A DNA stretch of 64,000 nucleotides from Jaminaea rosea (GCF_003144245.1 NW_020289979.1:496001-560000); one strand, 5' to 3'. Numbered from the stretch's first letter, positions 21,702-35,600 are shown. Numbers and translations are program-made. The notes: generated by a model from the letters alone, not told the origin.

Positions 21702-22777
21702 GCCCCGGGCGTCGCAAGGAGCGGCGTGGCAGCAGGCGGATGGCGATCTCGCCTTGCTGAGCGTAGTGCTGCCGGGTATACGGCCTCAAATGAGGATAAT
21801 GGTGAGAAGGCTTCGGTAGGAAGCAGGCGAGAGAGGTACCCGATGGTAGCGGACTCGAGATCGATGCAGCCGCGAGTCACGTGACTGCTCGGCCACCCAT
21901 CGACGCCCCCCAATCGTACAGTCATGACTTCTGGAGGTTCGAGTGACATTCCTGGCTCCTTTAAGTACGTGACAAAGTGTATTCGTCTGTGTGCTCGATG
22001 CTCAACAGCTCGCGCTGGCCGCTGAGAGCTCTGATGCCCACCGTGAATGAGTTCGGGGACAGCACAAGACATTGGCCCAGCCTTAATAGGCAGCCGCCAT
22101 CTATCTTGCTGAGGACGTCAAATTTGATGCTGTCCCCCAACATTCTCAGCTGTCTATCCTTCAGCGAAAGCGATCACTGACGCTCATCCGTATTAAGTTG
22201 TGTCGATGACCTCGCGAGATCATGGCGTGGGATCGCCACGAGCTGAAGGTGTCCAGCGGCCCCGTCTCTTCTGCGCCCTCGTCTCGTTGATCTGCCTCGA
22301 TTGGAAACCTACGAAGGCTGCTCTGGAGCATGTGTGATCACTCAGACCTCGAGGGCGTCTTCTCGGCCGTGTGGAAAGCCAGCACAATATGCCGTCCAAT
22401 GTATGCGGGACGCCAAAAAGCGAGCGTACAGCCGACGGTCACTAGCTTGACACAGGCTTCAATCCCTTTGAGAGCGAGCAGGATGGGTGTGTGGGGTGCA
22501 TATGACCTTGGGTCATCTGGGTGGCCTGAGAAATGAAGACGGGCCGCGAGAAGGCTTCTCTGCAGTAGCTTGACCTGCCTATGGACAGTCTCTATGACGG
22601 TCAACTTCGTCTCGAGCCGCTGCCGCTGCCGCCGCCACGGTCCGCCAGGGAGGCCAGGTGCTGAGTGTGGAAGAGAGCAAAGGATCCGTCGAGGAGACTA
22701 AGGAGTGATGATGTTTGTGATCCAAGCTGTCGTCGTCATCCATGCCAGCAGATCATATCATCAGAAATCTGTCGATC
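21702..22777. other. Intergenic region between divergent SNT1 and DAPG-hydrolase-like genes
   Basis: About 1.1 kb. An 88-codon minus frame at 22338-22604 has some hydrophobic character but no family resemblance or splice support. No RNA gene or repeat seen. Confidence 0.55.
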
Positions 22778-23983
22778 ATGAAGGTGCTTCTCGTTACCAG
22801 CCTGTCTGCCATCGTGGCTTCGCTTTCAGTGCGTGCTGCGCCAACCAAGTAAGCACGCCTCCTGCTGCTCGTGTGACTCCTCAAGAGCCGTTGCTGATCC
22901 ATTCTGTTCTTCATGATCCGCCGCCTCAGTCCCCCAAAGGGTCAGCAGCCGGTCAGCTACTACTCTCTCGAATATCAAGATAACCTAGTCAACACCGCAA
23001 ACAAGATCAAAGGCTCCGGACTCGAGTCTCACTATGACCCTGAGCTTTACGTCTACCCGGAGATGATCGAGCCGGGACGTCTGTCAATCGATTGCGATAC
23101 TGAAGCCATGAAACGCGATCACTCCGACGTAGCCCAGCTCTACACGCCAATCTCGCAGCAGCTGCCCCATGAGAATGCATGGTGTGCCTACAAGACTGGG
23201 CAGGGATACGTCGCCTCGCGCACGCATTTTCCGGGCGTCACGGCTGAGATGATCCAGTGGTGGCTCTGGTGGCATAGCGCTTCGTCTGAGCGGTACTCTC
23301 TTTGGCATCGTGAGTGTCTGGTAGCCCGCAGCCTAGGACAGGGAGACTGACAAGCCTCCACCCTCAACCACTCCGTTTCCTCGGCAGCCTGGGCGCATGT
23401 AAGCGTATCTTCGAGCTACGCCAGCAAATTCAATGACTCGTCGCTCTCCAATTTCGACAAGCTTGTCGGCTCGGTCCACGACATCACTGAAATAATTGGA
23501 GATACGTCAATGGATATCTCCATTCACTGGAAGAATGGAAGCGTCTTTGGCCTGGACGAGAGCAAGTTCAAGGACGCGGGCATCGTGGCTTGGGGGTTTG
23601 GTGAGATCTATGTGCCAAAAGGAGGCCCATTGAAGGCGGTCGACATGATCCATCTATGGTATCAGGTAGAGGATGGGCTGGAGCAGAGGAGTCGCTACTT
23701 CCTGGCGAACAATGTGTGAGTGTACGGCAGCGACGACATGGGGCGGGTGGTGGGGAGTACAGGATGTTGCGCTGACGCCTCACCGTTACACAGCCACCTC
23801 GATATCCCCGTGTTGGGTGATCTCATTCCAGTCGATCAGCTCGGAGACCTCACAGGCTTCAAGAATCTCATTGTTGGCCGTCACCTTGCCCATGAGCAGT
23901 TCACTCACGACCAGCAGGAAATGACCCATCTCGCCTCGATCTTGCCGGGCGTGTACAAGGAGTTTGGGCCCAAAGCCAAGTAG
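22778..23983 (+). CDS. Secreted DAPG-hydrolase (PhlG)-like protein
   Basis: Exons are 22778-22848, 22930-23309, 23388-23715 and 23794-23983, giving 322 aa; introns are 78-81 bases with GTGAGT or GTAAGC donors. Residues 1 to about 22 (MKVLLVTSLSAIVASLSVRA) form a clear signal peptide ending in an Ala-x-Ala-like site. The body resembles the 2,4-diacetylphloroglucinol hydrolase family: EMIQWWLWWHSASSERYSLW joins HPWAHV exactly across the second intron, and SMDISIHWKNG, GFGEIYVPKGG and a C-terminal GRHLAHEQFTHDQQEMTHLA follow. Bacterial PhlG cleaves a C-C bond in DAPG and uses zinc; His and Glu residues in these motifs could play that part. Activity and substrate in this fungus are unknown. The gene stands alone, with no tailoring or transport gene nearby. 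Confidence 0.72.
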
Positions 23984-25122
23984 TTGAGCCTGCGTCTTTG
24001 CGGTCCCTATTCGTACCTACTGTCTGAGCTGAAATTGATCATGGAAGGTATACAATGAGAACGCTGTGATGTCGTTGATCGTGCTCTTCGTCGAGTCCCG
24101 AGTGAGTTAGCAGCCTCGACGAGCTCTCCACCGTGGCGACAAGGTCGAGAGCGCACCACGTGGCCGACCGTCTACCTCGGCCCGCGTCTGCCCTGGCTAG
24201 CTCGCTCGCCCGCCCCGTTTCGCGGAGAAGGATGATCAACAAAGGGCACAGCCTCACCCCATCGTGAACAATGGTCCAACCTGACGGCCGGTACTGACTC
24301 GAAGCGCTGCGACTGCCTCAAGTCATCCTGTTCTTCTCCAGGATGCGCAATACCATGCCTGTCCTTGCACCATTACCTTGGCGTCGACTCAGCATCGACT
24401 CGGCGACCAGACATCTACCTCCCACCGCTCCGAGCGGGGCGGGGGACCGAAGCTGGCCAATGAAACGCCGTGCGATCAGGTCGTAGATGCCAGGTGGCCT
24501 GATTCGAGGGTCAGACTTGGCTCATCTGTGTGTCAGTGGCGAGGCGGGCGACGTGGGCGAGGTCGAGGGGGAATGTGCGACACTTTGCTGCCGCTCGCTC
24601 GCCCCGCTCTCGGTGCTGGCAGATTGGAGTTAGTCGACGTCGACGAAACGAGGCGAGCACAAGTCGTTGCATTTGGGGGTCTCGACGAGTTCGACGAGCC
24701 ATCGAGATATCGTCCCCCCTGGTGCTCAGTTCACCTCTTCCCTTCACAACCACCACTACAACCCACCACAAACGTGAGTAACTGAGCATCATCACCTCAG
24801 CAACCATCGTCGAATCATCCACTGACCATCGAGCTCGCTACCACGTTCTCCCCACCATTCGCATCCCTGTCTCCGCATCCATCCGCTCCACGCCCCCGCG
24901 CCGCCGCAATCCGCACCGCGCCACTGATCTGCTGGCTACCATCGTCGCTTCCGTATCGCGACTCACCGGTGTTGCAACTCGACCCCACTCAACGCGATTA
25001 CACACAACGACAACGACGACGCGAAACATCGTACAACCACTCAACGTCTTACAACAACCTTCGATCACACTACTCCCTTTACTCTCATCTCGTTGACAAC
25101 GTGTCTGCTCGCTACCAGCAAG
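23984..25122. other. Intergenic region upstream of histone H3
   Basis: About 1.1 kb. No divergent histone H4 gene is present and no frame resembles a known family. The last 400 bases are C- and A-rich with few purine runs, as expected for a strong fungal promoter and leader. Confidence 0.6.
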
Positions 25123-25822
<700 letters not shown>

Positions 25823-26546
25823 GCGTGCCGCATGCCGCATGTCGCAAGGGTAGACGCTAGTCGTAGAGGCTATCACCCATCGCCGCGATCCCGACTCGAC
25901 CCCCATATCCACACGCACTGTCGGTGACTCCACGGCAGTTCGTCGTCCATCCAAGGCGATGCGCGGCGTGCTCGAGTCACGACGTCTCTTCTTGTCATTC
26001 CTGTCTCTTTGATACGATCCTGATTCCATTTCTGTACCGATAGCGATTGCGAGAAAACTCCGGCAGACTCGAATGTACGCGTACGAGGCCGCCGACACAG
26101 CTCCTCGCACCGTCGTATCCAGTGCGATCTGCGTTGGAGCCAGCTGGCCGGTACCATACTCTGCAATCACGATGTGGCTTTATCCAATCCTCTGCGCACC
26201 AAGCGTGACACCATGATGATCGTGGACGTGCGAGCCTTGAAGATCGCGCATCGGCGTCGCTGCACGACCATCTCATGATGCAAGACGGCGGCGACGCCTC
26301 GTAGCCCGAGCCCAAGCCTTAGCTTCTGGCCAGCGCTTGCTTGCAGGTTGACAGGCGGCGCTCTTGCCTCTTTGACCTGAGTCGCGCGGCACGACTCGCG
26401 GGTCGGCCAGCCACGCGAAGGAATTTTTCTGGCTCTGGCCGAGCGAAGATCCACATAGAAAAGTCAGGGTTGCGTCGATCCACATCTTGTCTTCCTTTCC
26501 TCCCTATCCACCCCAATAACCCTACAGCTTGACTTCATCTTCCATC
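25823..26546. other. Intergenic region between H3 and FPR3/4
   Basis: About 720 bases, no gene recognised. The final 80 bases before the FPR ATG are pyrimidine-rich, consistent with a promoter or leader. Confidence 0.6.
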
Positions 26547-28430
26547 ATGTCGCAAGCAGTCGGTCTCTTTGGTCTCAAGCTCAAGCCTGGAGAGGTGAGC
26601 ACGAGCAGGTACGATGAGCTGAGCCCAATGTAGCGTATCCTGACCATCATCTCCACCTACTCTCATCGCTTCAGGTGCACCGCGTCTCCATGGTCTTCAA
26701 CGAGTTCAAGATCACCAACGTCTCATTCGGTGAGAGCGTCACTGGCAACAAGCGCGCTGTCATCAAGGTCCACCACATCCCTCACTACGGCCACCCGGCA
26801 GTCGCCGACGAGGACGAGGAGGATGAGGAGGACGACGAAGATGACGAGGACGATGAGGAGGCACAGGACGCAAAGGACCTCGCCAGGGCTGAGAAGGCTT
26901 ACACTGAGCGCACATTTGTGCTCTGCACCCTTACGCCTGGCAAGATCGAGCAGGTAAGTGCATGCGAGGAGGGCATCACATCGTCATCTACAGCTCAGAC
27001 ACTGACCGACTCCATCCACCCTTGCCCCACACAGGCATCCGTCGACATCGCCTTCTCTGAGGATGAGGACATTGGATTCTCCGTTACCGGCGACAACGAG
27101 GTCGACCTCCTCGGGAACTACACCTCTCCCGTCGGCATCAACGAGCCCCCTTACTCTGACGAGGAGATGAGCGACGAGGAGGACGACTCGGACGACTACG
27201 ACAGCGATGGCATGCCCATCAACTACCCTGGCGAGTACGACGAGGACGACGAGGAGATCGACTCAGATGAGTACGACTCTGATGACTTCGACGCCGATGG
27301 TCTCGAGGCCATCCTCGCCGAGGAGGACTCTGGGCTTGAGGATGAAGACGAAGATGACGAGGACGAAGATGAGGACGACGACGACGAGGAGGAGTCGGAC
27401 GAGTCGCGCATTGAGGAGGTCGCCGACGTCCCCGTTGAGATGACCAAGTCAGCCAAGAAGCGCAAGGCTGCCGCCGAGGCCGAAGAGGACGAGGACGTCT
27501 CCATGACTGCCGCCGCCGTCACAGACGCCGAGCTCGAGGGCGCTGCCGCCGCCGAGGGCATTGACGTGTCCAAGCTCAGCAAGTCGCAGCGCAAGCGTCT
27601 CAACAAGAAGCTCAAGGCTGCCGGCGACGCTGGTGACGTCTCTGCGGTCTCTGCTGCTTCGGCCTCAAGCGCCAAGCCCGCTACTTCTACCAAGGAGTCG
27701 AAGAAGGCCACCATTGTGGAGAACGGCAAGGCCAAGACAGCTGCTAAGGAGACCACTGCTGAGAACGGCAAGACGGTGAGTACCAGTGGAAGACTCAGTC
27801 ACAGGACAGTGCAGTCGTCGTCGCCATCATATCGCCATTGCCGCTTCGCCGCGCGCAAAGAGGATGAAACAAATTCAACACAGACCTGATCCGAATGGCT
27901 CGCCCTCACGGGCAGAGCCTGCCTCTATCTCGAGGTTGTGGAACAACCAATTATTGCCTACTCGTTCTGATTTCAGCGCAGCGGCAGCAATGGCGATGGC
28001 GGCGACGGCAACGACGTGCGACATCAATTACCGATGAAATTGTCCGACTGACGTCTCTCGCGCCCCTCGTCATCATCTGTAGACATCCAGCAAGACGAAG
28101 CTCCCCAACGGTGTCGTCGTCGAGGTCAAGAAGACGGGCTCAGGCCCCGCAGCAAAGAAGGGCCAAAAGATCGGGATGCGTTACATTGGCAAGCTGGCCA
28201 AGAACGGCAAGGTCTTTGACCAGAACACCAAGGGCAAGCCCTTCACTTTCAAGCTCGGCCGTGGTGAGGTGATCAAGGCGTGGGACGAGGGAATTGTCGG
28301 CATGCAGGCTGGTGAGGAGCGCAGATTGACCTGCCCGCCTGCTACTGCGTATGGCAGCAGGGGTGCTCCGCCTGACATCCCGGGCAACAGCGTCCTCGTG
28401 TTCGATGTCAAGTGCATCACCATCGGGTGA
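26547..28430 (+). CDS. Nucleolar FKBP-type prolyl isomerase Fpr3/Fpr4
   Basis: Nucleolar peptidyl-prolyl cis-trans isomerase and histone chaperone. Exons are 26547-26594, 26675-26953, 27035-27775 and 28083-28430; introns are 80, 81 and 307 bases. The product is 471 aa. Residues 1 to about 130 form the nucleoplasmin-like domain ([11 protein letters not shown], then [20 protein letters not shown]), interrupted by an Asp/Glu run. Further acidic tracts fill about 160-245. A basic [15 protein letters not shown] and [20 protein letters not shown] segment follows. The C-terminal FKBP domain (about 385-471) has [40 protein letters not shown] and [20 protein letters not shown], with the FK506-pocket aromatic and Asp residues in place. 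Domain order matches yeast Fpr3/Fpr4; which one cannot be said. Confidence 0.95.
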
Positions 28431-29024
28431 GCGCAGGGCGACAGAATCGTAGCTCCCTCTTCCTTCCTTGAACCGCCTCCCTCGTGCGCCACAAAATGTT
28501 TGTCCCTCTATGTACACCATGTAATTCGTTGAACGCTTTCGTCTCGCACCACCACCACACTATCTTGAATACCAAATCCAAGCCATCATCTCTGCAGCAC
28601 ATCACGGGGATTGTCTGTCCTCTGATTCGAGTAGCCTGTCCACGTGGGAGTTGAGCTTGTCAGATACCGCGGACGGACAAGAGGGGCGCTCCGATGACCT
28701 CAGGCACAAGGGAATCGATGGACCGGCCGTGCGGCGTTTCCTCCGCTCCTCGCCGTTGTACTGCTACCTCATCAGCACCGTGCATCCCGACTTGCCCTTC
28801 ATCCTCCCTTCACATGGACCTTGCTCCTTCGTAAATGCTCTGCCTTTGCCCCTGGTGTTCCCACTTGCTTGCTCTCCTAGAATAGCAACTACCGTCAAGC
28901 TGCGCCGCGGAAGACAGGAGGTCAGGCAAAGGAGCGAATACGACATTCGACTTTGGTTCCTCGCACGCCTGCGAAACACCTCTTCCACAGAGAGACTGCA
29001 CGCTGGGCTGGCGTGGGCACAGTC
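28431..29024. other. Intergenic region upstream of the DUF4112 gene
   Basis: About 590 bases. Open frames here show no family resemblance. The region presumably holds the promoter of the next gene. Confidence 0.55.
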
Positions 29025-32000
29025 ATGGCCTTCCTCCTTCATCCGATCCAGTACGCCGTCCAACGCTGCGTAGACTCAATAGTGCAAACCCCAGAGCGCG
29101 GTGCAAGGATCTCGGGAAAGACGACGTTGCAAGACCTCGATGTGGCCGCCAATGCTCCCCCAACCAGGACGAGCAGGATACGCAACCCTTTTGCCTCGGC
29201 CTCCTCTGCAGATCCTCCTCCTCCTCCTCTCGAAGCGGAATCCCTCGCCTTCTCCCCGGACGTGGGCTTTCAACCAACTTACTTGCCCCCACCTCTTTGG
29301 AAGCGACCTCACACCTCCGTAGAGGCGCAAAGGCTGTACAATCATGCCCGCACCGTAGCTTGGTATGCGGATAGTCTACCGTTGCTGGAGACTTGGCGAT
29401 TCTTACCCTTCAATGTAGGGGTGGACTCAATCATTGGACTAGTGCCCGGGCTGGGAGATATAGCGGGTGCAATCATTGGGGTGTACTTGGTGGGCATCGT
29501 AGCACTCTTTGGGTTGCCAATCAGGTTGGTGGGCATCATGCTGCTCCTCGTGACGCTCGATACACTCGTAGGCGCAGTACCATTAGTGGGAGATGCTCTG
29601 GATGTTGCTTTTAAGGTGAGGCGAGGCTGCGTGGACCCCTTTACGCATTTGACCGCATCATGACTGATATCCTCTTCTTTCGTGAATCTGCTAGTCAAAC
29701 TTGTACATCCTCTACCTCCTCGAGCACCATCTGGTCGCTTCAGGGGGCAAATGTGGGGCAGGAACTTTCCAAGTAGTCATGCCGCCGTCAGGGGTATGGT
29801 TCAAGCAGACGAGGGGAGCAAGACGAGCGGGACCGCCCCCGGGGCTTAGGACCGCCGAAAGCATTGCAATGCAGCCGCAGCAGCCAGCGCTCGCAACGTC
29901 TCCTCGTGCTCCACCTGCGTCGTCCCCCGGCATAGCACCCCCACCAGACGTGCTAAACGCCTCGATCAGAGCAGGGGGGAGCAGCACAAGCGGTAGTAGC
30001 AGCGGCATCAACGCAGGTGGCGGAGGACCAGCAGGCAGTACTCAGACTGAACGCTCCATTCCTCGTCGGCCCATGGCTCCCTTTGAGGGGCAACATCTCC
30101 CTGCGATGCCTCTCTCATTACCTTCGGAATTCAGAGCAAGCGAGGAGATCCAAGAGCAGGCAGCGGCGCGTTCTGATTCAAATAGCAATGGGCACGGCAG
30201 TCGTAGAGATGCGGAGTCAGCGCCTCTGCTTGCAAGTGCACTTGCACATGGCAGCGCAGACAAGGATGCGCACCATAGTGACGACGAGTACGACGACGAT
30301 GAGGACGAAGAGTCGGACGGGCAGCAACCCCCACGCCTCGTCTTCCCGGACATGGTCACCTCACCTGGGCGACCTCGAGTGGCAAGCAGCAGTGGAGGTA
30401 CAATGATCAGCCGCAGCCGTAGTCGAAGCAAACTGCGTGATCAACGTCGACCTCGCGGCGTCTCATGGCATGCCGACATTCAGGGAGGGTACGCAGACGG
30501 ATCACTTGATGGCCATGACAGCGACGATGCTGCTACCACCACCGCTCTTGATGACAGCGATGTAGAATCGCATCGCCTCTCCCGGCAACCCTCGACACCC
30601 AGCATATCCGTCGCAGGTCGACGACGGCGGTACCTCCTCATCTACTCAGCCATATTTGCTATCGCATACGTCACCTCCCTCGACGCCAACACAGGCTACC
30701 TCTACCTCAACTTTGCCTGCTCAGAGTTTGGCGCCCTCGCTTCCTTCAGCACCGTAGCCATTTGCCAGCAGATGGTCTTCGCCATTGCGAAACCACCCAT
30801 TGCCAAGCTTTCCGACGTCTTCGGTCGTGCGGAGGCTTTCTTGTTCGCGCTGGCCATGTACTCGAGCGGGTACGCAGTTGTGGCTAGCGCGAATAGCTTG
30901 CAAGGCTTGATAGGTGGAATCGTGCTGCAGAGTGCGGGAAACACGGGAGTGCAGGTGTTGCAGAGTATCGTCATTGCAGACCTCACGACCGCGAAGTGGC
31001 GCGGCCTGGTCATCAGTCTGGTCAACCTACCGTATCTCATCAACTTTGCGGTCGCGGGACCTTTGGTGGACGCAGTGATGCAGAGTTACGGCTGGAGGGT
31101 CGGGTACGGAATGTGGAGCCTCGTGGTGCCCATGGCAGCCGCTCCGCTCGTCATTGTGCTCGCCGTTGGGCAGAAACAGGCTCGAGATGCAGGGCTGCTA
31201 GAGCAACGCCGGGTTTTCGGTCGCGGCTGTGGCGCCGCAGTCACCCACATCTCAAGGGAGATCGATGCACTAGGTCTCGCCCTCTTCACCCTAGCCTGGA
31301 CTCTCCTGCTTGGCCCGCTCACACTCGCCGGCCACGGAGCTTCCGCCTCGACGTCCCGCACAGCAGCCATTGCCTCGATGTGCATTGGCTGCCTACTCCT
31401 CATAGCCTTCACCTGGTGGGAACGCCGAGCTTCCAACCCTATCATGCCGCTGCGCTTCCTGGGGAATGGGGCCGTTGTCTGCATCTGTCTCATCGGAGTT
31501 CTGGACTTCGCCTCCTTCTACCTCAGCTGGACGTACCTCTCTGCCTTTGTGCAGATCGTCAAGGATTGGGGCCAGACGCAGACTGGCTATTTCGCCACCA
31601 CTCAAAACGTCACCTCCACCATCGTCGGGATCATCGTGGGGTCGCTGATGGCCTGTACAAGACGGTTCAAGCTCTTCCTCGTTGGCGGAGTGGTGGTGCG
31701 CTTCGTGGGTGTGGCGCTCATGATTCGCTACCGCAACAGCCACGACCCCACCGTGATGCTCGTGCTCTGCCAGCTCCTCCAAGGGATAGGAGGCGGAAGT
31801 GTAGCCATCACGATGCAGATCGCGGCCCAAGTCTGCGTCCGACACGCGGATGTGGCCATCGTGACCGCTCTCGAGCTTCTCACGACGGAGATAGGCGCAG
31901 CAATGGGCAGTGCGGCTGCTGGGCTCATCTTCTCGACACTGCTACCCGCGAAGTTGCGCGAGACCTTGGGGCCGGGCATACCAGAGGCTGAGCTTCGCGA

Positions 32001-32397
32001 GATCTACGGGAGCTTGAGCAAGGCGACCAGCTTCCCCATGGGATCGCCAGAGAGGAGCGCAATCGTTGAGGCGTGGACCGAGACGATGAAGCATCTGTGC
32101 GTGGTGGCGACGGTGATATTGGTGCCGACTCTTCCTCTCGCCTTGGCCGTACCAGACTTCGTACTACCGGATTCGCACAAGCGTGCGACTGCAGGCGAAG
32201 ACTCGCATCATCATCACCACCACCATCATCGCCACTCGTCACATCGCAGCTCGCTCAGCCATTTGCGCTCTGAGCGACAGCCGCTGCGCCGTAGTAGTAT
32301 CGTGTCTGCACCGCTGCCGAGCAGCAACGGCGGCAGTATCGGTCGAGGCGAAGGAAAGAAGGTCAAGGAGGCTGAGGTGGAAGCGTATCGTATTTGA
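29025..32397 (+). CDS. DUF4112 domain joined in frame to a siderophore-type MFS transporter
   Basis: Exon 1 (29025-29615, 197 codons) encodes a DUF4112 membrane domain: GVDSIIGLVPGLGDIAGAII, VYLVGIVALFGLPIRLVGIM and LDTLVGAVPLVGDALDVAFK. It splices (donor gtgagg, acceptor ctag, 79 bases) to SNLYILYLLEHHL, as expected for the family's end. That second exon then runs without a stop through a 300-residue Ser/Pro/Asp-rich stretch into a complete MFS transporter from about residue 510 (LDANTGYLYLNFACSEFGAL, AKPPIAKLSDVFGRAEAFLF) to residue 1040, ending at 32397. The MFS part matches fungal siderophore-iron transporters. Its tail has eight consecutive His near residue 1034. Either this is a 1097-aa fusion, or there are two genes with the transporter starting at an internal ATG (29779, 29872 or 30072) and an unseen end for DUF4112. 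Confidence 0.7.
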
Positions 32398-32651
32398 GCT
32401 GAGATATCGAGAGCGGCGAGCATAATTTGCATCTGTACACGACCGCAGCATCGTTGAGGAATACTACATCTGCTTGCACTGCCTCTCAAGAAGTCGAGAG
32501 TGAGCGTGAAGAGGCACTTGTGGTTGACGACACTCAAGTCAGGACAGCTGCGCGCTCGTGAAAATGGTATATCGATTGATCTACTAGTTCATTATAAGGG
32601 AAACAGGGCAGAGGAGCAGCCAAAGCACAGCAGTGTCGCTCACTCATCGCC

Positions 32652-35600
32652 TCATCGCCCCTCCCCTCCCACGACGACAGCAAGGCGGGGCATCTTCGGC
32701 AATGTCATCGCTTGACGACTGCCGGCGGGGCTCTTGCTCACTCCTGCACCGCTTCTTCTCTCCATCAACTTCTCGAAGCGCAAGCCAAGCTCAGCAGCGA
32801 CGGCCTTCTGCGCCTCGTACTGCCAGGCAGGCTGGTCAGCTTGGCGCTGCCATCCGACCGTAGCGCGAGGGCGCTGGCGAGCAGCAGACACTGCTGCGGT
32901 GGGGATCTCGCTCTTCTCGTCGCCGTCTCCCTCCGCCTTGACGTCAGCTGAAGAATTCGCGCCACCATCAGCGAGCTTGACCAGCCTAGGCGTGGCCGCG
33001 AAGTGCAGCAGGGCGCCATAGAGACTCCTCGCTTCGCTACGCACCGAGCGCAACTCCTCATCGCGGGGAGCGTCAGGGCGTGCTTTGCGTGGCAGACCAG
33101 CTCCTCCGGCCGCTTCCTGCTCATCGACCTTGCCTGTTTCGTCGTCTCGTGGTCGTACTCGCAGAGTTGGTAGCGGGGCAAGCGAGTCCAGCTGAGCCTG
33201 ATACCCCTTGGAGCGAAGCAGTGCATTCTCCTCGCGAAGGTAGCGCAGTGAGCAACGTGTGGCGTCCAATTGGTCGATAAGATGGTGCGTGTCCAAGTTG
33301 GCTGCGGGCTGGAGGCCGGCAAGGGCGCCGGACGTCGCCAAGGTGGACGAGGTCGGCGTTACGCCAGACCCTGCTTCAGCGGCCACTTGCCCTGCAGAAC
33401 CAGCTGCACCCGTCGCTGCGATGCTTGCGGCTGCTTTACTCTTCAGCTCCTCGTTCGCCTTCTCGAGCGCCTCAAGCTCAGCCTGCAAGCTCTCGTTCGC
33501 GTCCTGGTATGCCTTGGCCTCTCGTCTCGCCTCGCCAAGTCCCGCCTTCACCTCCTCAAGGGCGTCCCCTTCTCCTTTGCTCTTCGCCACCTGTCTATGC
33601 AACCTCTCCATCTTGATCTGACCCTCTGCCAGAGCAGCATCGCGCGCTTTGATCTGCTGGTAGAGATCACGCAGATCTTCGCCGAGCTTGGCCATCTGGG
33701 ACTCCATGGCCGGATCGTGCTTTGCGAGCAGATGGATCTGGTGGGAACGAGGGTGCCAAGGGTGCGGACCAGAGAGTTTGATTACGTGCGACTGGTCCAC
33801 CGCCGAGGCCATGAGCGCTTGTATTGTTGTCGTGAGGTGTGAGGTTGCCGAGAGGGCTTCGCGCCAGAGGTCTGAGGATGCGGGCGAAGAGGCAGCGTCG
33901 TCTACTGTGGTCGTGGGTGATGTGTACGGCGCTGAACCATCGTCGAGACGTAGCTCGCCTGTTGCTTGCCTGACGACTTCAGTGAAGCCTTGCAGAGTGA
34001 AGGGCGAAGAAGCATTTCGCACTTCATCGACGTACGCGGTCATGCCAGAGCTCAAGGTCGTCGCAAAGGCGACGAGTCTGGAGCTCAGCCTGCCAAGCAG
34101 AGGAAGCTCTCCTATGGCGTCCATGGATACGGCCTCGTCGTTGTCTGCAAGACTGGACAGCCTGCGCAAGAGCTTACGCGCCAGCACCTTCGCCGCACGG
34201 ACATCGTTGACGATCTGGTGCAGAGGGACGAAGTAGCGCTGCTCCATTGTCTCGCCCTGCAGTTGCCACTCGATGGCCCCCTCGGCGGCTTGGGCTTGCA
34301 GCACCGTGTGCCGGGCACTGGAGAGGGAAGCACAGAGCGTATCGAGGTCGAGGTCGAGCAGAGTTGCGCTTCCCACTTCCTTTGCAGCCAAGTCGCCTTC
34401 GCCCGAGGGTAACGACTGCGGCGGCGTTGCCGGCATGGTGCCATCCTGGAGCTGTTGCTGCTGCTGTTGAACGAGCTGCCCAATCTCCTCCTCCTGCGCC
34501 ATCATGAGTGCGAAGCTCATCTCTTCAAATTGCCTCACAAAGCGCTTGAACTCAGCACCGCAGTCGGCCTCCTTGAGTTCTTCCTTGCGCAACGCCTCCA
34601 CAAAGGCATCGACGCGCGGTTCAACGACGGCCTGCATCTCCTTGAACGTGCGCCCGCATCTAAGGAAGGTACCCGGAGGCGCGAGACGAAGCATCGCGAC
34701 CACGGAGGAGCAGACGGCGCTGAAGTGGGCGAGGGAGTGGCGAAGTTGACAGATGTTGACCAGATGCTCGGAGCGAGTGCTGCTGGTACCGCCCGTGGTA
34801 GTCGATGTCGACGCAGAAAGGTGCTGCTGCTGCTGATCTGCTCCACTGTCGTCCTGGGCGAGCGACCCGATTGCCTGGGAGATCTCGTGCGTATTCTCGA
34901 CGACAGACTTGATTAGTTCCGCCTTTGTCGACATGCGCTTGAAGAACAGTAGGCTTGCAACAGCGTCGCGATCGCCTTCCTGCGCGAATGCTTGTGGCAG
35001 GTACGGCTGCGTCATCTCCAACTGCGTGGAAGCCTGGTCGGCCCTCATCCTAGCTAGCTCGGCCTCAATAGTCCTCGCCTGTGACTTGAGCGCAGAGGAC
35101 TGCAGCTTGAGATTGAGGTTGAGCATCTCGCGACTCTGGCTGTTCAAATTGGCGTTCTGGCCCTCCTCGACCAGCCCATCCCTCTCGGCACGCAGGGCCT
35201 CGACGTCGCTCTGTAGGTTGAGAACGAGCTCCCTGAATTGGGCAAATGTGGCCTCGTACTCGTTCGCATTCGTCTCTAGAGCTTCCACACGGGCATCGCG
35301 CTCCCGCAGAGCCATGTCCTTCAGGTCGACCTCCTCTTGAAGCTGCTTCTCTGTCTCGACGTGTACCTCGTCCAGCTCCTCGTTCAGCTCCTTGAGTGAC
35401 TCGAGCTCTTCAATTGTTGCCGCCATCTCGTTCAGGCGCTCCCCAAGGAAGAGATTGCGCTCTGTCAGCTGCTCCAACATCTCTTCAGCTCCTAAGGCAT
35501 CGTCGAGTTGCACTTTCACGTCCTCAAGCTGCGCCTCACTGGCTTCCAGCTTGGCGGCAAGGGAGTCGCGCGAGTCTTGCAGGTCAGCAAGCGCAGAAAG

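Noticed and set aside
22338-22604. 88-codon minus frame with hydrophobic stretches
   Set aside because: No recognisable family, start context or splice support.
22705-22983. Alternative start and frame for the DAPG-hydrolase-like gene
   Set aside because: The ATG at 22778 gives a signal peptide and joins in phase to the conserved body; the longer frame does not.
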